64,000 nt of DNA from Coriobacteriaceae bacterium (lineage in GTDB: Bacteria > Actinomycetota > Coriobacteriia > Coriobacteriales > Coriobacteriaceae). The DNA is taken from contig DAJPFV010000001.1 in assembly GCA_025993015.1 (NCBI GenBank), positions 1,178,001-1,242,000 of the forward strand, in the 5' to 3' direction. This document shows positions 42,706 through 51,042 of the stretch, piece by piece (the stretch's first letter is position 1; every line of letters starts with the position of its first letter). The notes below the pieces were generated by a model. The model saw only the letters and a program-made list of their open reading frames with translations, ran no database searches and was not told where the DNA came from. A program made the position numbers and the translations under genes.

Positions 42706-42736
42706 TCCACTCCACTCGAGTAAAGCGAGGTCCCTC

Positions 42737-45700
42737 ATGTACGTTCCACACCCCCGTATCCGTAGGCTGTCGAAAATCCCGCTTGTTGGGACGGCGGCGC
42801 TTGCTGCGTTGATTGCCACGAGCGTCGCCTGCTTCACGGCCACGCCCCAGGTTGCCCAGGCGGCAGACGCGCCCGCAATCACCGATATGACCGAGCAGGA
42901 TTATCAAGCCCTGGGTCTGGGCACGAGCGAGGACATTCCGGCCGATACCGTTGGCCCCTATTCCACTGATACCCCCACGACGTTTGCCACGCGCAGCGAG
43001 GTCTATATGGCAGCTAACGGTAGCCATGGCAATCGCTACACTCTGCGCGACAAGCTCGAGAACGTCGAGCGCGGTGACATTGGCGGCAGCAGCAAACTCA
43101 CCGATGGCTATGGAAGTGTGTGGGGCGCCGCAAAGTTCTGGCAAAACGTCAACAACTTCGATACGAACAGCGATCTCTACAAGCATAGCGACTACGGTGG
43201 CGGCACCTGGTCGTACCTAAGCAACAATGAGTCCTCAACAGTACTCGCCAACGACAACAACGGTTTCTCGGGCATTCACGCCACGAGTGTTGAGTTCTGC
43301 AGCGACGCCAGCACGGGCAAAAAGAGCCGCGTTGCCGAGCTCCGTGCCTACGGCGACAGTTCCTCCACGACGATTGACGGCAAGTCATACGCCGGAAAGG
43401 TTGAGCTGGTCCTCTACTCGTTTAGCAACGGGCGCACGCGCACTCTCGACACACACCTGCCGGTGACGGTCAACACTAATATGATGTACGAAGGCCGTTT
43501 TAAGTACCTGGATGCCGGTTACCTGCAAGAGCACGACGCCGTCTTTGATGTCGAGGCGGGCGATGTCGATGGCGACGGCGTCGACGAGCTTTTTGTCTAC
43601 GCGGGCTGCTATGTCGACGAGAACGGCGTGCGCAAGGCTGTAGTCGACATGTATGACTTGGAGGGCGGCAACTGGAAGCAAAGCGTCGTCAAGATCGATG
43701 CCGGTAACGCCGCGGACTACACCACGCACAACAAGGGCGGGAACGACTCCTGGACGCAGCTTCAGTCAGCTCCTGTCGTTTCGCTAGCGGCCGGCGACCT
43801 CGATCGCGATTTTTGCGATGACCTCGCCATCGTGGTCTCGGCACCCTACGGCAAGAAGAATATTGATAAGTCGACGCATTGCGAGCTGTTTTCGTGGGAT
43901 GCATCCAAGGGTGCGCTCGTCCATGTCGATGCTCTGGGCGACGCGGGCGCAATCTCCCTCTCCGCGAACGGCAAGACCATGGTCGCTGCGAATGCGACGT
44001 TCGGCACGTTTGCCGCCTACGATGAAGAAGGAAAGAAGACGGGTGAAACCGTCACGGGCCTTATTCTTGCGGGCTATGACTGGCAACGCAGCGCTTTTGA
44101 TTACGGCGCTTCTGACGGCAGCAAGGGGCTGTACGGCGCGCTGTACCGCTACGCGTATTTTGACTCGGAGTCTGGCGAGTTCAAGCTTTCCGATTGCAAG
44201 GAATACAGAGACGGGCTCCTCGCCTCCTATGGGCTGATGCATGTGCCCAACAGCGCATGGAAGGATAGCGCTCAGGATAAGCGCTATCCGTGCACCTTGG
44301 CGCCTATTGCCCTTGCCACTGCCAACCTTGACGGCCTGTCCGAGCAGCTGGCGGTCGACGAGGTGCTCGTGGGCGGCGATGTGTTCCGCGACTTTGCCTG
44401 CAACACGGCACAGAGCGGGGCTCAGGGCTTGGGGTCCATGGTCGGAACCATGAGCATGAGCGGTCAGCAATACAACAGCAGCAACAAGCAGGACCACAAG
44501 GGTATAGAGCAGGTGTGGATCAGCGACGTCAAGGCGGGCAGCGTCTCGGGTTCGGACCGCTATAACGAGAGCTTTATCGCCGTGGTGGGCAAGCACCGCG
44601 ACGAGGACCTGCGCAAGAACGATGACTACTATTGGATGACCGCCTCGCATTTTTCGCTCGACGAGAACGGAAAGGTGCGCCGCGGCGAGGAGCAGGTGAT
44701 TAGCGAGAGCAACCGTCGCGGCACTACCTACGGCACATTTATCTCGCTCGCGCTGCCCGATGTCGACAACGACAGCGTCAAGATCACGTACAAGGACCGC
44801 TACAAGGTCTATACCAACCCGCGCGTGCTTGCCGTGCTGCAGGATGCGCCCTATGTTGAGGATCTGGAGCAGGCATACGGCTATCTGGTGTTGGGCGGCA
44901 CGTCATACGGAGAGGAAAAGGGCACGGGGACATCCCAGGGCTATACCATTGGCGCCGAGTTGGGCGTTGCCGTCGAGGTGCAGACCGGTCCGCCCCTGGT
45001 CGCGATGAATGCTTCAGTCGATTTTGCCGCCGAGGGATGCTATGACTACCGGAGCGAGCGCACGGTCAGCGCAAGCGTAAGCTATGAGTCGCATGCCGGC
45101 GAGGGTGACAAGGCCGTGCTCTACACGATTCCGATGGTCTATTACGAGTATGAGATCGAAAATGAGGAAACTGGTGGCAAGGGCGTGATGGCGGCGCCCG
45201 TGTCGCTCGGCGCGCAGACCTCGGTCGTTAATGTCGAGGCCTATGACCGCATTGCCAAACAGCACAATATGACGCCGCTCAGCTACTTTTTGACCAACCG
45301 GTCGGGAGAACCCGGAACCTATCAAACGACGCTCAACGGCGAGACTCCCGTTGGGGATTCCTTTGGCCTGGGCAAGCCTGGCGTAACGCGCGCCTACACG
45401 CACGATGGGTTTAACGGCGCCGTCGCGCAGTCGGGGGCGAGCATTGAGCAGACCATCGAAGTCGAGGAGGGCAAGGAGCAGGAGCTCGAGCTCGGCTTGA
45501 CGCTGAACGGCAGCGTTGTCATGGGCGCGAAGCTCGCAAAGCACGAGTTGTTTGGCGGCCTGTGCTTTGGTGCCAACGCCGGCTTTACTACGGGTAACTC
45601 CTCGAGTGAATCGACCGAATACGGCGGCACCGTCGACAACCTGCCCGAGGCCGCGCAGGGCAAGTACGGTTTTGTGTGGCGTCTGGGCGTCAACGCGGTG

Positions 45701-46825
45701 GATGTCGACAAGTTCGAGGCAGGCTCGGGCGACAAGCTCGGCACCAAGGACACCGACCAGTTCTGGATCGTGGGCTATGACGTTAAGGACGTCGAGATGC
45801 CCGACGCGCCGGCCGTGACGGGCTTTACGGCAAACGCCGTCGATTCGACCAGCGTTACGTTTAGCTGGGACGATGTACTCGCAAACAAGAGTGGCTTTAG
45901 CTACGGCGTGGGCATGCTGCAGAGCAATGCGGCGGATGCGGTCGTCAATAGCTGGAAGATTGCCGACAACACGCAGACCTCGCTCAAGTGGGATGGGCTG
46001 CAGCCCAATACGGAGTATCGATTCGCCATCGCCGCCGTTAAGAATGGATCCACGACCGAAACAGGTATTCGCTCGGCAATCATCACGGTCAAGACCATGC
46101 CCGATGGCATGACGATGACCGTGAGCGGACCTGCGGCGGATGCTGCGGAGGGGTCGGATCTTGGATACGACTCTTCGGTTGAGCGCACGGCGGGAAGCCA
46201 CCTGACGCTCTCGGCGATTGGCCATGTGAAGCAACTCGGTGCCGACGATAGCGAAACAGGGCTGGCACCGACCTATATGTGGTACCGCAAGGGCCGCGGC
46301 GAGACGGAGTTTAAGCTCGTGGGTGCCGATGGCAACCTCGCGGCTGGAACGGCCTCAAAGCTCGAGATTGACCTGACCGCAGACGATGACGGTGCGCAGT
46401 ATTACTGCCACGTGGGATACAACGACGTGGGCCTCGACACCGGCACGACGCTCGTGAATATCGAGGCCGAGGAGACGGCGCCCACAACGGTGAACGCCAC
46501 CCCGATCCGCACGCGCCGCCTGTTCTCACAGGCAAGTGCGGGCGCCAAGAAGTTCCTGGACCATACGCTGGTAAACACCGCCGGCCCAACCGATTCCGAA
46601 GGCTCAAAGGACCCCGAGACTCCTGAGACCCCGACGAACCCGGACAAGCCCAAGTCCGACAACGGAGCTAAGACCGACACCAAGGTCAAGACTACGACCA
46701 CAGCGAAGAACCTCGCAAACACCGGCGACCAAACATTCGCCCTAGTCGCCACCGCAGCAGCAGCGGGAGCAACGCTCGTAGTGATAGCCCTCATCATGCT
46801 GATCAAGCGCCGCAAGACCCACTAG
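42737..46825 (+). CDS. Giant LANTG-anchored surface protein with FN3 and Ig-like domains
   Basis: 1362 residues from the ATG at 42737 (GCGAGG 6 bp upstream; in-frame ATG at 42701 is the alternative). A signal peptide (TAALAALIATSVACFTATPQ, cleavage near VAQA) is followed by a ~1000-residue body. The body has calcium-loop-like FG-GAP segments (DVDGDGVDELFVY ~276; GDLDRDFCDDLAIV ~353) suggesting a beta-propeller, then a beta-rich region of unknown fold (~700-1010). A fibronectin type III domain (~1020-1115), an Ig-like domain (~1125-1245), a Pro/Lys/Thr wall spacer, and LANTGD (~1325) with membrane segment and KRRKTH follow. Likely a wall-linked adhesin or carbohydrate-binding protein. It is flanked on both sides by matching repeat arrays. 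Confidence 0.85.
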   Translation: MYVPHPRIRRLSKIPLVGTAALAALIATSVACFTATPQVAQAADAPAITDMTEQDYQALGLGTSEDIPADTVGPYSTDTPTTFATRSEVYMAANGSHGNRYTLRDKLENVERGDIGGSSKLTDGYGSVWGAAKFWQNVNNFDTNSDLYKHSDYGGGTWSYLSNNESSTVLANDNNGFSGIHATSVEFCSDASTGKKSRVAELRAYGDSSSTTIDGKSYAGKVELVLYSFSNGRTRTLDTHLPVTVNTNMMYEGRFKYLDAGYLQEHDAVFDVEAGDVDGDGVDELFVYAGCYVDENGVRKAVVDMYDLEGGNWKQSVVKIDAGNAADYTTHNKGGNDSWTQLQSAPVVSLAAGDLDRDFCDDLAIVVSAPYGKKNIDKSTHCELFSWDASKGALVHVDALGDAGAISLSANGKTMVAANATFGTFAAYDEEGKKTGETVTGLILAGYDWQRSAFDYGASDGSKGLYGALYRYAYFDSESGEFKLSDCKEYRDGLLASYGLMHVPNSAWKDSAQDKRYPCTLAPIALATANLDGLSEQLAVDEVLVGGDVFRDFACNTAQSGAQGLGSMVGTMSMSGQQYNSSNKQDHKGIEQVWISDVKAGSVSGSDRYNESFIAVVGKHRDEDLRKNDDYYWMTASHFSLDENGKVRRGEEQVISESNRRGTTYGTFISLALPDVDNDSVKITYKDRYKVYTNPRVLAVLQDAPYVEDLEQAYGYLVLGGTSYGEEKGTGTSQGYTIGAELGVAVEVQTGPPLVAMNASVDFAAEGCYDYRSERTVSASVSYESHAGEGDKAVLYTIPMVYYEYEIENEETGGKGVMAAPVSLGAQTSVVNVEAYDRIAKQHNMTPLSYFLTNRSGEPGTYQTTLNGETPVGDSFGLGKPGVTRAYTHDGFNGAVAQSGASIEQTIEVEEGKEQELELGLTLNGSVVMGAKLAKHELFGGLCFGANAGFTTGNSSSESTEYGGTVDNLPEAAQGKYGFVWRLGVNAVDVDKFEAGSGDKLGTKDTDQFWIVGYDVKDVEMPDAPAVTGFTANAVDSTSVTFSWDDVLANKSGFSYGVGMLQSNAADAVVNSWKIADNTQTSLKWDGLQPNTEYRFAIAAVKNGSTTETGIRSAIITVKTMPDGMTMTVSGPAADAAEGSDLGYDSSVERTAGSHLTLSAIGHVKQLGADDSETGLAPTYMWYRKGRGETEFKLVGADGNLAAGTASKLEIDLTADDDGAQYYCHVGYNDVGLDTGTTLVNIEAEETAPTTVNATPIRTRRLFSQASAGAKKFLDHTLVNTAGPTDSEGSKDPETPETPTNPDKPKSDNGAKTDTKVKTTTTAKNLANTGDQTFALVATAAAAGATLVVIALIMLIKRRKTH

Positions 46826-46854
46826 TAGCCAGTCGAACATATCGACAACCCAAA

Positions 46855-46896
46855 AACCCGGGTAGCCAAAAAACAGGCCACCCGGGTTTTCTGTTG
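46855..46896 (+). terminator. Terminator of the giant surface protein gene
   Basis: AAACCCGGGTAGCC pairs with GGCCACCCGGGTTTT, followed by CTG. Confidence 0.85.
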
Positions 46897-46912
46897 AGTG
46901 GAGACTCCGCAA

Positions 46913-47268
46913 GCGGAAACTGCATCCCACAATTAGCGCCCGGAACGGGACACATTTTCCGTCAAGCCCTCATCCGGAAAATCCATCCCAGTTTGAGCGC
47001 CCAGACCGGGACGCACTTTCCCAAAGGTTCCTCAACGGGAAACTGCGTCACATAATTAGGCCGAGAAATGGGATGAACTTTCCCAATGAGAGCCAACCGG
47101 AAGCCACGTCCCAGAATCAGCCCCCAAAGTGGGACGCACTTTCCCAACGAGCCTCAACCGGAAAATACATCCCGGAATCCAGCTGAATAGTGGGACACAC
47201 TTTCCCAATCGGGTCCCAAGCGGAAACTGCATCCCATTCCAGACAAGAATTCCGGGACACACTTTCCG
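46913..47268. repeat. Array of six-plus 61-62-bp palindromic repeats (array 2)
   Basis: A half unit at 46913 is followed by units at 46946, 47007, 47069, 47130, 47191 and 47253, same period, orientation and hairpin design as array 1 (for example TGGGACGCACTTTCCC with GGAAAATACATCCC). Confidence 0.9.
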
Positions 47269-47276
47269 CAAACAAA

Positions 47277-47299
47277 GAAGGCCACATAACGTGGCCTTC
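47277..47299. repeat. GAAGGCCAC hairpin
   Basis: GAAGGCCAC-ATAAC-GTGGCCTTC has the same stem as the apical hairpin of element A (42033-42055). It sits between array 2 and element B. Confidence 0.75.
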
Positions 47300-47353
47300 A
47301 ACTTATATATGTTCGGCGATACACCCAAGACAAGCCACGCCCCAACATCAGGG

Positions 47354-47483
47354 CGTCTGTCCAAGCGGAGGCATATAAGGTTCATCGCGAGTTCCGCACG
47401 CAAAGGGGGCCACTTAATGTGGCCCCCGTCTTGCGCAGGACTGTCCGAGCAGGGAACCTTATATGCCTCCGCCCGGACAGACG
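47354..47483. repeat. 130-bp structured inverted-repeat element B
   Basis: Inverted copy of element A. The 30-bp arms (47354-47383 and 47454-47483) pair at 28 of 30 positions but differ from the arms of A at many positions. The core is nearly the same when reversed, with the apical hairpin changed to GGGGGCCAC/GTGGCCCCC, keeping pairing. Confidence 0.85.
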
Positions 47484-47510
47484 TTTCAGTTATGAACTCG
47501 CAGCTGGTCG

Positions 47511-49811
47511 CTACTTGATCTTGGTCGTACCCGGTGCCAGGTTGGGGTCGGTCTCGTTGGCCTCGGTCTGGAAGTGCTCAGTGTACACGTTCTTGCCGTC
47601 GCGGAACATCTCGTAGTACTGCATCTTGGCGTAATCCTCGCGCGCCTTGGTGGCGGCTGCGGCTTCGGCGTCGTCACCGGTGACGTTGGAGGAGAGCGCC
47701 CAACGCAGGCTGGCGTCCTCGTAGCCCACGGAGTTGATAGCGGGCAGCGACTCGCGCAGCGTCACGTGCGCTTTCTGGTAGTCGGTCAGCGGCGCGCCGA
47801 TTAGCTGCATCAGCTGCGTGGACAGGTAGTTGGTGGACAGGTCGTCGACCTCGCTCGTCTGGTCGCAGCCGGCAACGTCGTAGTTGGCCCAGATGATGTA
47901 GTCGGTCTGCCACAGACGTTCCTGGTGCGTGGCGTCGTCCTCGCCGGTAAACCACTTGTCGTTGAACTTGGACGGGAAGAACGGCTGGTGATCGCCCCAG
48001 AACACCACGACCACCTTGCGGTCGAGCTTGCTCAAGGCGTTAAGGAAGTAGCGCAGCGCCTGGTCGGACTGCTCGATGCACGAGACGTACTCGTCGACAT
48101 CGGAGAGCGTGCCGTCCTCGACGGTCTTGGCGTCCAGATCGGTCGTGTCGATGTTCAGGTGCATCTGCTTGTCGACCGGCAGCAGGCCCGTGTCGTAGCC
48201 CGAGTGGTTCTGCATGGTCACGTCGAAGATAAACTGCGGATCGGCGTTCTGGTCGAGCAGCTCAAGAATCTTGTCATAGGTCGCCTGGTCGGTCACCATA
48301 CCGCGCAGAGTGTCGGCTCCCTGGAAGTCGTTGATGGACAGGAACCGGTCAAAGCCAAAGTCCTTGTACACGTTCTCGCGGTTCCAGTTAGTGGCGTGGT
48401 TGGGGTGCATGGCCGTGGTGGAATATCCGAGCGACTTGAACTGCTCTGCCAGGTTCCCGGTCGTTTCCATGTTGTAGATGGTGTAGGGGTACACGCCCGA
48501 GCCCAGGTTGGCCATGGAGTTGCCGGTCATAAACTCAAACTCGGTATTGGCGGTACCGCCGCCGTAGGCGCTCACGTAGAGCTTGCCGCGGCTGAGGCAG
48601 TTGGACAGGTTCTTAAAGTACTGCGGGCCCTCGTAGCCGGCGCGCATGTTCTGATAGATGGACAGGTCCGAGAAAGTCTCGTTCATGATGGCGATGACCG
48701 TGGGCTTCTCGCTGTCGAACTGCTCCTTTGCGGCGGCGCGCTCGTCGCTCTTGGCGGCATCGGACTTGTCGTAGGCCTTGGCGTACTTTTTGAGCGTGGC
48801 CTTGGCATCGTCGACGGAGTAGTCGGCGGGTTTGGGCGGCTTGATGGACTGCGCCGCGCTAATGAAAGCGGGCAGGTAGCCCTCGCGCCAGTAGCTCTCG
48901 AGCGGACGCCAGGTGTAGACGGTTATACCGAGGGTGTTGTAGTAGTCGATGAGCGTGACGTGCGCGGTCACACCGCCCAGGCACAGCACCGCTACGAGCA
49001 GGTTGGTGAGCAGCATGCGCTTGGCGTTGGCGGCGCCCTTCTGGCGATGCGGCGCGACCAGGCCGGCGTACTCGCACAGCAGCATGGCGATGGCGGTAAA
49101 GCCCATGGACAGCACGCAGAACAGCGAGATGGAGAAGGTGTAGCCGGTGCCGGCGACCGCGGCGGCAGTGGAGATGGCCGAAAGGTCACCCGGCTGGATG
49201 GGCATGGATTTAAACGTGATGACGAAGAACTCGGCAATGCCCAGGACAAAGAGGGCAAAGGCCAAGACCGCGGGGGCTGCGCCGTGGCGCTGGAACAGGA
49301 AGAACAGGCCGACCATGAGCGTGGTGATGATGGCCCACTCGAGCAGGATGCACAGGGGGTAGACCCAGGTAAAGTCGTGGTTGGACGAGACCTCCATGCC
49401 CAGCAGCGCAAAGACGCCGGCGAGCAGCAGGCACAGGACGGCGGCGACGAGCGGTTTACCCACAAAGGCTCCGCGCAGGCGGGCGAGCTTGCCGGTGGGG
49501 GCGGGGGCGTCGGGCCCGGCGAACGCAAAGACGCGCGGGGCGATGCGGTCGCGGGCGATGCTGGCCCAAGCGCAGCCGGTGAGGATGGCGTTGGTCAGGA
49601 TGAGCATCACGAAGGCGAGCGGCTCGTTCTGCGCGACGAGGCCAATAGCGCCCCAGACGGTCAAAAAGAGCTGGAACAGGCCGAAGGCGACGCTCCACCC
49701 AAGAGCGCTTTTGGCAACGGTGCCCGACTGAGCGCGAATGGCCTTGGCCTCGCGCAAAACAAGGTAGACGGTCGCCGCAAGACCGACGAGCGAGATGGCG
49801 GCAGCGAACAT
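47511..49811 (-). CDS. LTA synthase family membrane sulfatase-like enzyme
   Basis: 766 residues from the ATG at 49811 (GAGGAG 8 bp upstream; GTG at 49826 is the alternative). Several membrane segments up to about residue 300, then an extracellular alkaline-phosphatase-fold domain. Metal-site motifs include IAIMNETFSDL, EFEFMTGNSM (likely nucleophile Thr), VTMQNHSGYD and VFWGDHQPF. LtaS-type enzymes polymerise glycerol phosphate from phosphatidylglycerol; relatives are phosphoglycerol or phosphoethanolamine transferases. It is convergent with the giant surface protein gene, element B lying just past its stop. Confidence 0.88.
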   Translation of the reverse strand: MFAAAISLVGLAATVYLVLREAKAIRAQSGTVAKSALGWSVAFGLFQLFLTVWGAIGLVAQNEPLAFVMLILTNAILTGCAWASIARDRIAPRVFAFAGPDAPAPTGKLARLRGAFVGKPLVAAVLCLLLAGVFALLGMEVSSNHDFTWVYPLCILLEWAIITTLMVGLFFLFQRHGAAPAVLAFALFVLGIAEFFVITFKSMPIQPGDLSAISTAAAVAGTGYTFSISLFCVLSMGFTAIAMLLCEYAGLVAPHRQKGAANAKRMLLTNLLVAVLCLGGVTAHVTLIDYYNTLGITVYTWRPLESYWREGYLPAFISAAQSIKPPKPADYSVDDAKATLKKYAKAYDKSDAAKSDERAAAKEQFDSEKPTVIAIMNETFSDLSIYQNMRAGYEGPQYFKNLSNCLSRGKLYVSAYGGGTANTEFEFMTGNSMANLGSGVYPYTIYNMETTGNLAEQFKSLGYSTTAMHPNHATNWNRENVYKDFGFDRFLSINDFQGADTLRGMVTDQATYDKILELLDQNADPQFIFDVTMQNHSGYDTGLLPVDKQMHLNIDTTDLDAKTVEDGTLSDVDEYVSCIEQSDQALRYFLNALSKLDRKVVVVFWGDHQPFFPSKFNDKWFTGEDDATHQERLWQTDYIIWANYDVAGCDQTSEVDDLSTNYLSTQLMQLIGAPLTDYQKAHVTLRESLPAINSVGYEDASLRWALSSNVTGDDAEAAAATKAREDYAKMQYYEMFRDGKNVYTEHFQTEANETDPNLAPGTTKIK

Positions 49812-50025
49812 GCTGAGACTCCTCACAAACTTAAAACCTACGAAAGCGGGGGTTTACCCGATTGTTACCTAAAAATGCGCTGCAATTGGTGTCTGCGCAC
49901 AACAACCAGCCATATTAACGCGCACGTGTGGCGGTGTGGCGCAATGTAGTGGCGACCTGCGCGATAATGGACGGGAATTACACGGAAACGTAAAGGCTTC
50001 TTAAAGAATTAGCGAGGATGAGGCG

Positions 50026-50883
50026 ATGAACGAACGGGCTTGTATGACGAGTGCGGGTGACGTGGACGCGGGCGGCTATCCGGTCGAGACGACGGGCAAT
50101 GCGGTGCTGGACACGTTGGAGCACCGTTCCTCCACGCGTGCCTTCGCGCGTGATGACGACGACCGTCCCGTGGCGGTGACCGACGAGCAGCGTGCAGCGA
50201 TTTTGCATGCGGCGAGTCGCGCACCGTCGGCGGGCGCCATGATGATGTACTCCATCGTGAGCATCCGCGAGCAGGCTACGCTCGACCGCCTGGCCGACCT
50301 GTGCGACCACCAGCCCATGATTGCCAAGGCGCCCTGGGCACTCATATTTGTGGTCGATTATGCCAAGTGGATCGATCTGTTTGAGCACGTGGGCTGCTTT
50401 GAGTCCGAGTTTGTCGAGCGCACGGGTAAGGAGCCCCGCCGCGCGCCGGGTTTGGGCGACTTTGCCATCGCGGCCCAGGACGCCGTGATCGCCGCGCAAA
50501 ACGCCGTGGTTGCCGCCGAGGCTCTGGGCCTGGGGAGCTGCTACATCGGTGATATCGTCGAGAATGCCGAGGAAGTTGCCGAGCTGCTGGACTTGCCGCC
50601 CTATACCATGCCGCTGTCGATGCTCATCATCGGCACGCCCCGTAAGGAGCGTCCGGCCATTGCGCATCCCGTGGTGAACCTGGTGCACGAGGAGCGCTAC
50701 TGCCGCGCCGATGCTGCGACCATGGACGCGCAGGTGGCCGAGATGGACGCGATGTTTCGCCCGCATGCCCGCGAGGTGGGCGAGCGCGTGGTGGATATCT
50801 ACACCCGCAAACACACCAGTCCCTTTATGGCCGAGATGAGCCGCTCCATGGAGTGGTGGTTCAAAAATTGGCTTGGAAAATGA
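50026..50883 (+). CDS. Nitroreductase family protein (long form)
   Basis: 285 residues with GAGG 8 bp upstream. LEHRSSTRAFA and SRAPSAGAMMMYS are the N-terminal FMN-site motifs, with ALGLGSCYIGDI and a C-terminal extension of ~70 residues (DAMFRPHAREVGERVVDIYT, then KNWLGK). The extension may complete an active site or bind a partner. FMN-dependent oxidoreductase; substrate unknown. A short palindrome ends the unit. Confidence 0.87.
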   Translation: MNERACMTSAGDVDAGGYPVETTGNAVLDTLEHRSSTRAFARDDDDRPVAVTDEQRAAILHAASRAPSAGAMMMYSIVSIREQATLDRLADLCDHQPMIAKAPWALIFVVDYAKWIDLFEHVGCFESEFVERTGKEPRRAPGLGDFAIAAQDAVIAAQNAVVAAEALGLGSCYIGDIVENAEEVAELLDLPPYTMPLSMLIIGTPRKERPAIAHPVVNLVHEERYCRADAATMDAQVAEMDAMFRPHAREVGERVVDIYTRKHTSPFMAEMSRSMEWWFKNWLGK

Positions 50884-50920
50884 CGAATGTGACAAGGGGA
50901 CAGTCCTTTTGTCACATTTC
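50884..50920. repeat. TGTGACAAGGGGACAG hairpin repeat / terminator
   Basis: AATGTGACAAGGGGACAG folds with TCCTTTTGTCACATTT. Same family as 17149-17181. Confidence 0.7.
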
Positions 50921-51042
50921 ATATCGCCGTGGTGGCCTAAAGGCCGTATAAATGTTTATCTAGCTGGGAAAACGGTGCCGTGCAAGTGCAGGCCGATTAC
51001 CTATAATCCCTTCGAACATTAAAGTTGGGAGGAAACCGGCTT

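Noticed and set aside
47925..49949. 674-residue plus-strand frame opposite the LTA-synthase-like gene
   Set aside because: Antisense shadow of a high-GC gene; His/Gly/Val-rich translation without any domain.
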